Virus record (IMG/VR): IMGVR_UViG_3300022744_000013
Coordinates: 1-40,531 of that record
Length of the DNA stretch: 40,531 nt
From: a virus
Strand: one strand, 5' to 3'
Numbering within the stretch: the first letter of the stretch is position 1; each line of letters begins with the position of its first letter. The notes under the pieces were generated by a model. It saw only the letters and a program-made list of their open reading frames with translations, was not told the DNA's origin and searched no databases. The position numbers and the translations under genes are program-made. Shown piece after piece: positions 6,117-13,565 of the stretch.

Positions 6117-6710
6117 ATGACTACCCCGGCCAAGACCACCGAGAAGCTCCCGATCACGATGACTGACGGTCGCGTTGTCGAGTTCAACAAGAAGCAGAAG
6201 CTCGTCAAGACCTCGACCATCGACGAAGCCGCCGGCACCATCTCGACGCGGCTGGACTTCCTCAACGGCGAGTCGCGGACCTTCACCATGCCGGCGAGCC
6301 TGATCCTGCGCTTCGCGGCCCACGGCGCGGAGCAGAAGCTCGGCGACGCCATCGCAGGCGAAACCGACGTGAACGATGCTGTCCTTGCCGTCGATGACCT
6401 GATCACCCGCCTGAACGCCGGCGAGTGGAACATCAAGCGCGAGGCCGGCGCCTTCGCCGGGACTTCGGTCCTGATCCAGGCCCTGGTCGAAGCCTCGGGC
6501 AAGACCGTCGAGGCCATCCGCGCCTTCCTCGCTCCGAAGTCGCAAGCCGAGAAGCTCGCCCTCCGCAAGTCGAACCAGCTCCGCCCGATCATCGAGCGGC
6601 TGGAAGCTGACAAGGCGAAGAACTCGAAGTCCTCGGTCGATACCGACAGCCTGCTCGGCGAACTCGGTCTGGGCGAAGCCCCGGCTCCGGCGGGCAAGAC
6701 CAAGGGCTAA
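6117..6710 (+). CDS. Conserved phage protein with LLGELGL motif, paralogue of the 1383-1925 product
   Basis: This soluble 197-aa protein carries AHGAEQK (68-74), RLNAGEW (98-104) and DTDSLLGELGL (175-185), matching AHGLVQK, RLIAGDW and DTAALLGELGL of the leftward 180-aa protein. Here the tail motif is followed by a 12-residue Pro/Ala/Lys extension. AAAGGA lies about nine bases before the ATG at 6117. It is a single-gene unit: a promoter-like sequence precedes it and a perfect 12-bp terminator follows, so it may be strongly and independently expressed. Base use is very rich in GTC/GCC/AAG codons. A DNA-binding or structural role is possible but unproven. Confidence 0.88.
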   Translation: MTTPAKTTEKLPITMTDGRVVEFNKKQKLVKTSTIDEAAGTISTRLDFLNGESRTFTMPASLILRFAAHGAEQKLGDAIAGETDVNDAVLAVDDLITRLNAGEWNIKREAGAFAGTSVLIQALVEASGKTVEAIRAFLAPKSQAEKLALRKSNQLRPIIERLEADKAKNSKSSVDTDSLLGELGLGEAPAPAGKTKG

Positions 6711-6761
6711 TCCCAGTCCCCTCCGGGGGTAGACTTCGACTCCCTGCTCCCGGCACTAAGG

Positions 6762-6796
6762 CCCCTGACGATCCCCCCGATCGTCAGGGGTTTTTT
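6762..6796 (+). terminator. Rho-independent terminator, 12-bp perfect stem
   Basis: CCCCTGACGATC (6762-6773), a five-C loop and GATCGTCAGGGG (6779-6790) are followed by TTTTTT. It terminates the 6117-6710 gene. Confidence 0.95.
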
Positions 6797-6821
6797 GTTG
6801 CGTGCAGTGAGGGATGCCCTA

Positions 6822-6850
6822 TTGATATTCCCCGGGAATTATGCCATTGT
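6822..6850 (+). promoter_or_regulatory. Weak candidate promoter overlapping element copy 3
   Basis: TTGATA (6822-6827) is followed after 17 bp by CATTGT (6845-6850), a poor -10. It restarts transcription just after a strong terminator, which is the main reason to propose it. The left CCCCGGG arm falls in the spacer, where a bound protein would block polymerase. Confidence 0.3.
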
Positions 6851-6861
6851 AATCCCCGGGG
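6830..6861. repeat. CCCCGGGG-pair element, copy 3
   Basis: CCCCGGGAATT (6830-6840), a 10-base spacer and AATCCCCGGGG (6851-6861); centres are 24 bp apart. It lies between the terminator at 6762-6796 and the GTG start at 6888. Confidence 0.9.
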
Positions 6862-6887
6862 CATTCCCGCCCCTTGGAGTCGAAGCA

Positions 6888-7196
6888 GTGAACATCAACG
6901 ATTTCCTCAAGCCCGAAGTCTCTGACTTCATCCTCACCCAGACAGACCTGCTCGTAGACCAGGGCATGGACCGGCACACAGCGGAGAGGCTGATCACCAA
7001 GATCTCTTCCGTCATCAACGGGGAGTTCTCAGCCCTTCTCGATGCGTTTGAAGACCTGGAAGACCTCGAAGAGCGTGTCTTCTGCAAGACCGGAATGATC
7101 GCGTACCTCAACCAATGGCTTGCCGAACGCCTCGTCCACGCGGCACTGAGCCAGACCCTCTCTTTCGAAGTCATCTGCCGCCGGGGAGAAGCCTGA
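6888..7196 (+). CDS. Hypothetical protein, 102 aa (GTG start)
   Basis: The likely start is GTG at 6888, eight bases after GGAG; the frame is open upstream to 6795 but that would translate the palindromic element. The protein starts MNINDFLKPEVSDFILTQTD and is helical and acidic with a DLEDLEERV stretch. Its stop overlaps the next ATG. It opens the third rightward block (6888-8339). No family is recognised. Confidence 0.75.
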   Translation: MNINDFLKPEVSDFILTQTDLLVDQGMDRHTAERLITKISSVINGEFSALLDAFEDLEDLEERVFCKTGMIAYLNQWLAERLVHAALSQTLSFEVICRRGEA

Positions 7197-7708
7197 TGCT
7201 CGATGATTTCTTCGCATCGCTCAACGCTGAGATCGAAACCGAACTCGCGAAGACCAGAGCCGCTTCCAACGCCGAGGCGCTGAAGAAAAAAGCCCACAAC
7301 ATGCGGCTGGACCCGAAGACCCGAGCAGCCGCCGGGGAGGAGTACAAGGCCATCCAGGCCGGAATCGAAGCCGAACAGTGGATGACAGTCTCCACCACGG
7401 CGCTGTTCACGGAACAAACCTGCGACGGCTGCGGCTCGGTTCATCAGATCTTCCTCCAGTTCATGGAGTGCCAGCAACTCAAGCGTAAGCCCACGACCCA
7501 GCGCTGGGCGCGAGTGACGAAGCCGACATCATGGGACGAACTCCCGAGAAAAACCCTGATCCAGCCCCACCGGACGCATATCTGCTCCGACTGCTGCCAG
7601 GACCATGGGTTTTACCTCTCTGCGGCCGAAGCCCTGCTCCCGGCGACTCAAGTCTCCGTCCCTTCCCTCACCTACACCCAGGAGGATATCAATGCCCCGG
7701 CCTCTTAA
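7196..7708 (+). CDS. Putative zinc-binding protein, 170 aa
   Basis: Residues around 75-80 contain CDGCGS and residues around 135-140 contain CSDCC, giving two CxxC knuckles that could coordinate one zinc. The N-terminal half is helical and Ala/Lys/Glu-rich. The start ATG overlaps the preceding stop (TGATG). The end overlaps the next gene by 17 bases, and the RBS GGAGGA of that gene lies inside it. A DNA- or RNA-binding role is plausible only from the zinc knuckles. Confidence 0.75.
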   Translation: MLDDFFASLNAEIETELAKTRAASNAEALKKKAHNMRLDPKTRAAAGEEYKAIQAGIEAEQWMTVSTTALFTEQTCDGCGSVHQIFLQFMECQQLKRKPTTQRWARVTKPTSWDELPRKTLIQPHRTHICSDCCQDHGFYLSAAEALLPATQVSVPSLTYTQEDINAPAS

Positions 7709-7877
7709 GCTCGACCGCCCGAAGCGAATCGAAATCTACCTCCCGCAGTCGATCTACTCGGCGTTGCAAGAGGAACTCTTCTCCGAACTGGAGGGCAAAG
7801 TCCCCCATGGCCGGGCGAGTGAAGTCGTCACGACGCTGGTTAAGAACTGGCTGGCTTCTCGGGGGGCGATCCTATGA
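7692..7877 (+). CDS. Small putative ribbon-helix-helix-like protein, 61 aa
   Basis: The segment KRIEIYLPQSIYSALQEEL (about residues 11-29) has the alternating strand then helix pattern of CopG/Arc-type ribbon-helix-helix proteins, with a second helix at ASEVVTTLVKNWLA. GGAGGA lies seven bases before the ATG. Such proteins bind short palindromic DNA as dimers of dimers, so it is one candidate to bind the CCCCGGGG elements; this is inference. The stop overlaps the next ATG (7874). Confidence 0.6.
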   Translation: MPRPLKLDRPKRIEIYLPQSIYSALQEELFSELEGKVPHGRASEVVTTLVKNWLASRGAIL

Positions 7878-8134
7878 CAGTGAGCTTCACCTCCCAACCC
7901 CAGCGCTCCGACGGGCGGGCTTACGTCCCATGCGAACCTCACCAAGCCACTTCCTGGGCCGTAGTCAAGACGGAGAAGTTCACTTCCCGGGGAATCAAGC
8001 GTGAAGTCTCCCGGGTCATCACCCGGTGCAAGACCAAGACCGAAGCCGACGGGATGGTTCAATCCAACAACCGCTCCTTCGCCCCGAAGCCGAGGTCGGA
8101 AGTCCGCCAGCTCGGTCGTCGCATCATTCAGTAA
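7874..8134 (+). CDS. Small basic hypothetical protein, 86 aa
   Basis: Starts MTVSFTSQPQRSDGRAYVPC; Lys/Arg-rich, with two short strand-like segments and a basic C-terminus (RSEVRQLGRRIIQ) compatible with nucleic-acid binding. Joined to the preceding gene by ATGA overlap. No family is recognised. Confidence 0.72.
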   Translation: MTVSFTSQPQRSDGRAYVPCEPHQATSWAVVKTEKFTSRGIKREVSRVITRCKTKTEADGMVQSNNRSFAPKPRSEVRQLGRRIIQ

Positions 8135-8150
8135 AGAAAGGTCCCTGCCC

Positions 8151-8339
8151 ATGCCCTACCTCGTGACTTACAAATCCCCGCCGAAGACCGGGGAGATCAA
8201 GACCGAAGGCTCCTCCCGCTTCGAAGATTTCTCCGAAGCCAAGGACTTTGTCGAAGACCTCATTGCCAAGTCCGCGACGAATGTCGAAGTCTGGTCCCTC
8301 TATGCGACCCCCAAGATCATCACCGCTATCGAGTGGTGA
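8151..8339 (+). CDS. Small hypothetical protein, 62 aa
   Basis: Begins MPYLVTYKSPPKTGEIKTEG and ends with an aromatic strand-rich segment; probably a small alpha/beta protein. AAAGAAAGG precedes the ATG at 8151. It lies directly before the helicase gene. Function unknown. Confidence 0.75.
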   Translation: MPYLVTYKSPPKTGEIKTEGSSRFEDFSEAKDFVEDLIAKSATNVEVWSLYATPKIITAIEW

Positions 8340-8382
8340 TACCTCCTGGGCGATAAGCCCTCTATCCGAAAGGAAAACCCCA

Positions 8383-9729
8383 ATGCCGAGTCTTACCCCG
8401 ATCCTCAACGACGAGCCTGAGGAAACCCCTGCCACCTCCATGACGCCTACCCCGGAGCAGTCTGCTGCCCTCGACGGGATGCTGACTTTTCTCAATGACT
8501 GGGAGACGGACAAGTCCGATCCCTTCTTCACCCTCAAGGGCTATGCCGGGACTGGTAAGTCCTACTCGATCACCCTCTTGGCAAAGAAGGAACTCCCTGA
8601 CGGCTCCCGACGGTTTAAGCCCTCCCAGCTGTGCTTCACTGCCCCCACTAACAAAGCTGTTAAGGTGCTCCGGAATTATCTGGACGAAGCCGGACTTACC
8701 TCGTCGCCGAGCAGGACGATTTACTCGTTGCTGGGACTGTCCTTACAAGCCAACGGCGAGGTCAAAGAACTATCTAAGCCCGAGGAACCTGTTGACTTAT
8801 CTGGATATAAAGTCGTCATTGTAGACGAAGCCTCCATGGTCAACCGCTTTCTCATGGATGCCATCCGCGAAGCTTCAGAGAATTGGAACGTCCCCTTCAT
8901 CTTCATGGGCGATCCGGCGCAGCTCCCGCCAGTCGGGGAAACCACCTCCCCCGTCTGGAAGCTATCCCGAGGCGCGGAGCTGACCACCGTCATGCGGTAT
9001 GGGAACTCCATGCTGGATCTCGCAACCTCTATCCGAAAGGTCGTGGACTCTCCTTTCCCGTCGGTCAAGATCGTCACAGCCGCCCCGGTGTATCGCTGGG
9101 GGAAGGCCGACTGGCTCAACCAGATCGAAGCCAACCTCGAACTCTTCAAATCCGGGGATGCGAAGGTCATCGCCTGGCGGAACGTCACCGTCGATCTCCA
9201 CAATAACTTCATCCGGGGTCTGATCTACGGCAAGGCCGAAGCCCGACGCTCCCAATGGCTCGCCGGGGATAAGATCGTCGCCAAGGCCCCTCTCAAGGAC
9301 CTTGAAGACAACACCTTCATGCAGAACGCGGAGGAAGCGACCATCCTCGAAGTCGCCGTCGGAACCCACCCCTTGTTCCGAGAGTTCGAGATCTTCAACC
9401 TCCTGGTCGAACACGAAACCGGCCGGAAGTACACCATCCGAACCCTCACCCCCGCCGGCGGCTTCCACGTCTCCAACCGACTGAACGAACTCTCCATGGA
9501 GGCCAAGGGCGAAAAGCGCTACAAGTGGAAGGAGTTCTGGCAACTCAAGGAAGCCTTCCACGAAGTCCGCCATGCCTATGCCTGGACGAGCCATATGTCC
9601 CAAGGCTCCAGTGTCCAAAAGACGTTCGTGGATTTGGAGGACCTGATGTTGAATAGGAATCGTTCCGAAGCCTTTCGCTCCCTCTACGTCGCGTGCACCA
9701 GGCAACGGGAAGAACTCCATATCGCCTAA
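8383..9729 (+). CDS. SF1B DNA helicase, RecD/Dda-like
   Basis: A 448-aa ATP-dependent DNA helicase of the RecD/Dda type, expected to unwind DNA at the phage replication fork or load recombination proteins. Visible motifs are Walker A GYAGTGKS (53-60), motif II VDEAS (147-151), motif III GDPAQLPPV (176-184), a late HMSQGSSVQKTFVD block (motif V region) and LYVACTRQREELHI (motif VI) near the C-terminus. AAAGGA precedes the ATG at 8383; the frame is open upstream to 8248, overlapping the 8151 gene. The length fits T4 Dda (about 440 aa). A CCCCGGGG element follows in the next gap. Confidence 0.93.
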   Translation: MPSLTPILNDEPEETPATSMTPTPEQSAALDGMLTFLNDWETDKSDPFFTLKGYAGTGKSYSITLLAKKELPDGSRRFKPSQLCFTAPTNKAVKVLRNYLDEAGLTSSPSRTIYSLLGLSLQANGEVKELSKPEEPVDLSGYKVVIVDEASMVNRFLMDAIREASENWNVPFIFMGDPAQLPPVGETTSPVWKLSRGAELTTVMRYGNSMLDLATSIRKVVDSPFPSVKIVTAAPVYRWGKADWLNQIEANLELFKSGDAKVIAWRNVTVDLHNNFIRGLIYGKAEARRSQWLAGDKIVAKAPLKDLEDNTFMQNAEEATILEVAVGTHPLFREFEIFNLLVEHETGRKYTIRTLTPAGGFHVSNRLNELSMEAKGEKRYKWKEFWQLKEAFHEVRHAYAWTSHMSQGSSVQKTFVDLEDLMLNRNRSEAFRSLYVACTRQREELHIA

Positions 9730-9752
9730 TTCCGCGCAGCTAACGGAATGAG

Positions 9753-9782
9753 TTGACCATTTCCCCCCGGGTATTTCATATT
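9753..9782 (+). promoter_or_regulatory. Candidate promoter overlapping element copy 4
   Basis: TTGACC (9753-9758), an 18-bp spacer and CATATT (9777-9782, four of six against TATAAT) precede the ATG at 9822. The left arm of the palindromic pair lies inside the spacer. Confidence 0.4.
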
Positions 9783-9797
9783 CAAATTCCCCGGGGG
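9763..9797. repeat. CCCCGGGG-pair element, copy 4
   Basis: CCCCCCGGG with centre 9768/9769 and CCCCGGGGG with centre 9792/9793, again 24 bp apart, between the helicase stop and the ATG at 9822. Confidence 0.85.
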
Positions 9798-9821
9798 AAA
9801 TCCCCCTCTGGAGCCTACCAA

Positions 9822-10022
9822 ATGACAACCCAAGCCACCATCCTCCGCATTGCCGAACTCCGGCAGAAAGCCCGAGAGAACTCCCTCACCATCGAGGAGA
9901 TGAAGGAGGGCATCGCCTTCCTCCGCCAGGAACGCCTCGCAATGCCCGTGACCTCGGCCAAGCCCCGGACCAAAGCCCCGGCACCGAACGCGGATGATCT
10001 GCTCTCGGAACTCGGACTTTAA
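9822..10022 (+). CDS. Small helical protein with C-terminal LLSELGL, 66 aa
   Basis: Starts MTTQATILRIAELRQKAREN: a charged helical N-terminal half, then a Pro/Ala/Lys linker, and the C-terminus NADDLLSELGL (LLSELGL at 60-66). The same tail ends the 180-aa protein at 1383-1925 and lies near the end of the 197-aa protein at 6117-6710, although the rest of this protein is unrelated to them. The linker-plus-tail organisation resembles a tethered docking peptide. The frame is open upstream to 9753, but the ATG after the element is preferred. It lies between helicase and nuclease genes, suggesting a replication or recombination accessory role. Confidence 0.8.
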   Translation: MTTQATILRIAELRQKARENSLTIEEMKEGIAFLRQERLAMPVTSAKPRTKAPAPNADDLLSELGL

Positions 10023-10052
10023 CCAACCTCCAACGAAGAAGGAACCTGCCCA

Positions 10053-10289
10053 ATGTTTCTCTACCAAATCCACGCAAACCGCTGGTCTGCAACCGCAGCC
10101 CTCTCCGGCTCAATCACCGTGAAGGATGAAGCCACCTCGGTCCAGATCGAACTCACCCCAGACGAAGCCGCGGAGCTCGACGGCTTCGGATCGCGGGTAT
10201 TCGCCCGGCAACAGAACGCCCTCATCGCCCAGATGCGGAAGCCCCTCGAAACGGCGCTGCTCGCCGACTGGTCCGAGGTGTCGGCATGA
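10053..10289 (+). CDS. Small hypothetical protein, 78 aa
   Basis: Begins MFLYQIHANRWSATAALSGS; a strand-rich N-terminal half followed by acidic helices. AAGGAAC lies upstream of the ATG. It overlaps the nuclease gene by ATGA, so it is probably co-translated with it. Family unknown. Confidence 0.75.
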   Translation: MFLYQIHANRWSATAALSGSITVKDEATSVQIELTPDEAAELDGFGSRVFARQQNALIAQMRKPLETALLADWSEVSA

Positions 10290-11227
10290 CCGTCCCCTAC
10301 TTCCCAGTCGCCATCGACTCCACCACCCTTGGTACCTTCCGCTCTTGCCCGCAGAAGATGTATCGAACCTACCTCCAGCATTGGAAGCCCGCCAGTGAAT
10401 CAGTCCACCTCATCGCCGGGGGCGCATTTGCAGAAGGCATTGAACAAGCTCGTCGAAGCTTTTACGAGACCGGACTCTCCGCCCAAGACTCAGTTGCTGC
10501 CGGCCTGGGAGCGCTGTTGCGCAAGTATGGTGATTTTGAGTGTCCGCCCGACAGTGCAAAATCATTGGAACGCACTGCAGGTGCTCTCGAATTTTACTTC
10601 GAGCGTTATCCTCTGGGCGGATCAGGAGCCTCTCCCCTCCGCTTCCCGGATGGACGGACTGGAATTGAGTTCTCTTTCGCTCAGCCTCTCCCGATCAATC
10701 ATCCAGTCACTGGAGACCCTCTACTGTACACTGGCCGAGCCGACATGCTCGCGGAAGCCTACGGCGGGGTCTACGTCGTAGACGAGAAGACGACCTCCTC
10801 CCTCGGGCCTAGCTGGGCGAAGCAGTGGGAAATGCGGAGCCAGTTCACCGGGTACTGCTGGGCGGCGCGGGAGTTCGGCCTGAACCCCGCCGGCGTCATC
10901 ATCCGGGGGGTGTCGATCCTCAAGACCAAGTACGACACGATGGAAGTCCTCTCGTACCGCAGTCCCTATGAAATCGACCGCTGGCTGGACCAGACCTGCC
11001 GCGACATCGAGCGCATGATCCAGTGCTGGAAGGACGGCATCTGGGATTACAACCTTGATCACGCCTGCGCGGAGTACGGCGGTTGTTCCCTCCAGTCCAT
11101 CTGCAAGTCCTCGGACCCGGAAGCCTGGCTCAAGACCTACTTCACCCAGCGGGTCTGGGACCCTCTCGCCCGGGAGGAAGTCACTCTCGAAGCCTACAAC
11201 GCGAAGTTGGCTTCCTTCCATGTCTGA
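10286..11227 (+). CDS. Cas4/AddB-like PD-(D/E)XK nuclease with predicted Fe-S cluster
   Basis: A 313-aa DNA exonuclease-type protein. The catalytic core is visible as RADM (D153), VVDEKTTS (D166, E167, K168) and the QFTGY motif (Q186-Y190). Cys21 (RSCPQK) plus Cys261, Cys267 and Cys273 (CAEYGGCSLQSIC) form the one-plus-three cysteine arrangement of the 4Fe-4S cluster in Cas4 and AddB nucleases. In phages such proteins sit beside Sak4-like ATPases and SSB-like proteins in recombination or end-processing modules, as here. The start overlaps the preceding stop, and the end overlaps the zinc-ribbon gene by eight bases. Confidence 0.9.
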   Translation: MTVPYFPVAIDSTTLGTFRSCPQKMYRTYLQHWKPASESVHLIAGGAFAEGIEQARRSFYETGLSAQDSVAAGLGALLRKYGDFECPPDSAKSLERTAGALEFYFERYPLGGSGASPLRFPDGRTGIEFSFAQPLPINHPVTGDPLLYTGRADMLAEAYGGVYVVDEKTTSSLGPSWAKQWEMRSQFTGYCWAAREFGLNPAGVIIRGVSILKTKYDTMEVLSYRSPYEIDRWLDQTCRDIERMIQCWKDGIWDYNLDHACAEYGGCSLQSICKSSDPEAWLKTYFTQRVWDPLAREEVTLEAYNAKLASFHV

Positions 11228-11567
11228 CTCCTCCTCTTCCCGGGATTGGTGGTTCCAGGGCTACTCCATCACGACCGATCACCCGGCCAAGCCCATGGCC
11301 CGATCGCTCGCTTGGATGTGCATGACCTGTGCCACCCGCTATGCCGTAGTCAAGTCCTGGATCAATGGCCGGCTCCAGCCGTATCAATTCATCCATGGCT
11401 GCTGCCCACATTGCGAGGGGAACAAGTTCCTCATCCCGGGAAGCCTCGAATGCGTGACTCTCGTCGGCTGGGCCATCCCGATCGAAGTCCTCGCGTATCA
11501 GCTGGAATACGAACTCCAGTTCCTCGACTCTCCTCATCACCCGCATAACCAGGAATCTTCCCTATGA
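11220..11567 (+). CDS. Zinc-ribbon protein, 115 aa
   Basis: Two cysteine pairs, CMTC (about residue 35) and CPHC (about residue 63), form a probable zinc ribbon. The ATG at 11220 lies within the end of the nuclease gene; the open frame extends further upstream to 11055 but overlaps the nuclease. Its stop overlaps the ATPase ATG at 11564. Its place between nuclease and recombination ATPase suggests a DNA-binding accessory role, which is inference. Confidence 0.75.
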   Translation: MSDSSSSRDWWFQGYSITTDHPAKPMARSLAWMCMTCATRYAVVKSWINGRLQPYQFIHGCCPHCEGNKFLIPGSLECVTLVGWAIPIEVLAYQLEYELQFLDSPHHPHNQESSL

Positions 11568-12406
11568 CCCTCGAACTCAAGCCACCCTTCACCCTCCCTG
11601 GGGTCAACGTCCTCTTGATGGGGCCTTCTGGCACCGGAAAGACCTACTCCATCGGAACCCTCGTGGACCAAGGGGTAGAGGTCTTCTACCTCGCCTTGGA
11701 GTCCGGCATGGAGTCCCTTCTCGGTTACTGGACCGATCGCGGGCAGCCCATACCCACCAACCTCCACTGGCACAAGGTCGCTGCCCCAACCTCCTCCTTC
11801 GCGGACATGATCCAGAACGCGAAGAATATCAACATGCTGAACCTCGACGCCCTGGCCAAAATGTCGGACCCGAACAAGTCCAAGCACAACCAGTTCGTCT
11901 CCCTTCTCGAAGCTCTCAACAACTTCCCCGACGATCGAACCGGGGAGAAGTTCGGCCCGGTCAATCTCTGGGACCAGACCCGCGTTCTCGTCGTGGACGG
12001 CGCGACTGGCCTGTCCCAGTGCGCCATGGCCCTTGTCGTCGGCGGGAAGGCCGTTCGGAACCAGTCCGACTGGGGCATCGCGCAGGACCAGTTCGAGAAG
12101 CTCGTCCGCATGATGTGTGACAACTGCCCTTGTCACTTCGTCCTCCTCGCCCATGTCGAGCGTGAGACTGACGAAGTCCTTGGTGGGGTGAAGCTCATGG
12201 TCTCGACCTTGGGCAAGAAGCTCGCCCCGAAACTCCCAGCCATGTTCTCCGATGTGATCCTGACCGAGCGGCAAGGTGACAAATGGACCTGGAACACTGC
12301 GTCGGCAATGGCTGACGTCAAAACTCGGAACCTTCCGATCAAGTCCGACAACGTCCCGACGTTCAAGACCATCCTCGAAAAGTGGGCTTCGCGCAATGCT
12401 GCATGA
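11564..12406 (+). CDS. RecA-fold ATPase, Sak4/AAA_24-like
   Basis: A 280-aa P-loop ATPase with Walker A GPSGTGKT (20-27) and Walker B VLVVDGA (D145). Proteins of this size and motif pattern in phage recombination modules are Sak4-like, a minimal RecA core that supports single-strand annealing with a phage SSB. The neighbouring nuclease and DUF669-like protein support this. The start overlaps the preceding stop (ATGA), and its end overlaps the 57-aa gene by 11 bases. It lacks the N- and C-terminal domains of full RecA. Confidence 0.85.
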   Translation: MTLELKPPFTLPGVNVLLMGPSGTGKTYSIGTLVDQGVEVFYLALESGMESLLGYWTDRGQPIPTNLHWHKVAAPTSSFADMIQNAKNINMLNLDALAKMSDPNKSKHNQFVSLLEALNNFPDDRTGEKFGPVNLWDQTRVLVVDGATGLSQCAMALVVGGKAVRNQSDWGIAQDQFEKLVRMMCDNCPCHFVLLAHVERETDEVLGGVKLMVSTLGKKLAPKLPAMFSDVILTERQGDKWTWNTASAMADVKTRNLPIKSDNVPTFKTILEKWASRNAA

Positions 12407-12569
12407 AATCCTCGCCTTCTGCACCAAGCACTCCATCCCCGTCAGCCGCTTCGGCCGGGATGCTTGCAACGACCCCAGGCTCGTCTCGGACCTCCGCCTC
12501 GGCGCTCAGCCCCGACCGGCCAAGATCGCCAAGATCCGCGCCTACATGGCCAATTACGTTTCCAAATAG
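12396..12569 (+). CDS. Small putative DNA-binding protein, 57 aa
   Basis: Starts MLHEILAFCTKHSIPVSRFG and continues RDACNDPRLVSDLRLGAQPR. The pattern of an N-terminal helix, the phrase IPVSRFGRDACNDPRLVSDL and a basic Arg/Lys segment resembles short phage helix-turn-helix proteins that recognise their own DNA. The gene overlaps the end of the ATPase gene. No other family is evident. Confidence 0.68.
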   Translation: MLHEILAFCTKHSIPVSRFGRDACNDPRLVSDLRLGAQPRPAKIAKIRAYMANYVSK

Positions 12570-12640
12570 CCTGCCCAGGGACGACAGGTTATCTCTGCTA
12601 AGTCCCAGAACCAACCAACCTCAATCAAGGAACTACTCTC

Positions 12641-13090
12641 ATGACTTTCGATCCTGCAACCTTCCTCAACACCACCTTCACCGAAGCCAACGACACGAAG
12701 GTCATCCCCGTCCCTGCCGGCGAATACCTCGCCATCTCCGAGAAGGTCGAGATCAAGCCCTGGTCGTCGAAGGACGGCTCGAACTCCGGCATCAAGCTCG
12801 AGATCGTCTGGGACATTCAGGACGAGAATGTCAAGGCCCTGATCGGCCGCGATGTTGTCAAGGTCACCCAGCAGCAGATGCTCGACCTCACCGACACTGG
12901 TGCCCTCGACCTCGGCAAGGGCAAGAACGTCGGCCTCGGGCGCATCCGCGAAGCCCTCGGCCTCAACACCCCGGGCGAACCCTTCGCCTTCGGGATGATC
13001 CAGGGCCGCATGGCCAAGGTCGCTGTGTCCCACCGGACCTACAACGACGAGATCTTCGCGGAGATCAAGAAGATCGCTTCGGCGAACTAA
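12641..13090 (+). CDS. DUF669-like putative ssDNA-binding protein, 149 aa
   Basis: The N-terminus FDPATFLNTTFTEANDTKVI, a strand-rich core and the late KVAVSHRTYNDEIFAEIKKI segment resemble DUF669-type phage proteins that occupy the SSB slot beside Sak4 ATPases and nucleases. AAGGAA lies upstream, and a perfect terminator follows at 13108-13139, ending the recombination block. Direct DNA binding is inferred from context; an acidic SSB-like C-terminal tip is not present. Confidence 0.7.
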   Translation: MTFDPATFLNTTFTEANDTKVIPVPAGEYLAISEKVEIKPWSSKDGSNSGIKLEIVWDIQDENVKALIGRDVVKVTQQQMLDLTDTGALDLGKGKNVGLGRIREALGLNTPGEPFAFGMIQGRMAKVAVSHRTYNDEIFAEIKKIASAN

Positions 13091-13107
13091 TACCCTTCCC
13101 CAACCTT

Positions 13108-13139
13108 GGCCCGGAGTTCCCCCACTCCGGGCCTTTTTT
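13108..13139 (+). terminator. Rho-independent terminator, 10-bp perfect stem
   Basis: GGCCCGGAGT (13108-13117), a six-base loop and ACTCCGGGCC (13124-13133) are followed by TTTTTT. It separates the recombination block from the MazG-like gene. Confidence 0.95.
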
Positions 13140-13157
13140 CCCTTCGGAGTTCCTGCC

Positions 13158-13550
13158 ATGGCCTATGCCCAGTCCACCCTCGACCTCTTCCGCCTCTCCC
13201 TGAACACCGCCACCGAGCAAATCCACGATGCCCAGGTCAAAGCCGGCTGGTACCGCGACCCCAAGACCAGTCGGAAGATCCAGCGCAACGTCATGGAGAT
13301 GCTCATGCTGGTCACGACGGAAATCGCTGAAGCCGCGGAAGGCTATCGCAAGTCCCTCCAGGATGACCATCTCCCCGATCGCCCGATGATCGAAGTTGAA
13401 CTGGCCGACACCCTGATCCGTATCTTCGACCTCGCTGGGTACCTCGACCTTGACCTCGGTGGGGCAGTGGTCGACAAGCTCCTCTACAACCTCACCCGGG
13501 CGGATCATACCGCCGCTGCCCGCTCCGCCCCCGGCGGCAAGTCCTGCTAA
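13158..13550 (+). CDS. MazG-like nucleotide pyrophosphohydrolase, 130 aa
   Basis: The helical core contains TEIAEAAEGYRK followed by VELADTLIRIFDLAG, matching the ExxE...ExxxD magnesium-binding layout of the all-alpha NTP-PPase (MazG) superfamily. Phage enzymes of this type hydrolyse dNTPs or (p)ppGpp-related nucleotides. CGGAG precedes the ATG at 13158, just after the terminator. The neighbours modify or replicate DNA, consistent with nucleotide-pool control. The substrate cannot be told from sequence. Confidence 0.8.
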   Translation: MAYAQSTLDLFRLSLNTATEQIHDAQVKAGWYRDPKTSRKIQRNVMEMLMLVTTEIAEAAEGYRKSLQDDHLPDRPMIEVELADTLIRIFDLAGYLDLDLGGAVVDKLLYNLTRADHTAAARSAPGGKSC

Positions 13551-13565
13551 CTAGGAGATACTACC

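Noticed and set aside
8962-9828. 288-aa leftward frame opposite the helicase gene
   Set aside because: It is the antisense of a gene with intact helicase motifs; the frame is open because of codon bias.
12382-13203. 273-aa rightward frame overlapping the 12396 and 12641 genes
   Set aside because: Ser/Pro/Arg-rich shadow frame crossing a perfect terminator at 13108-13139.
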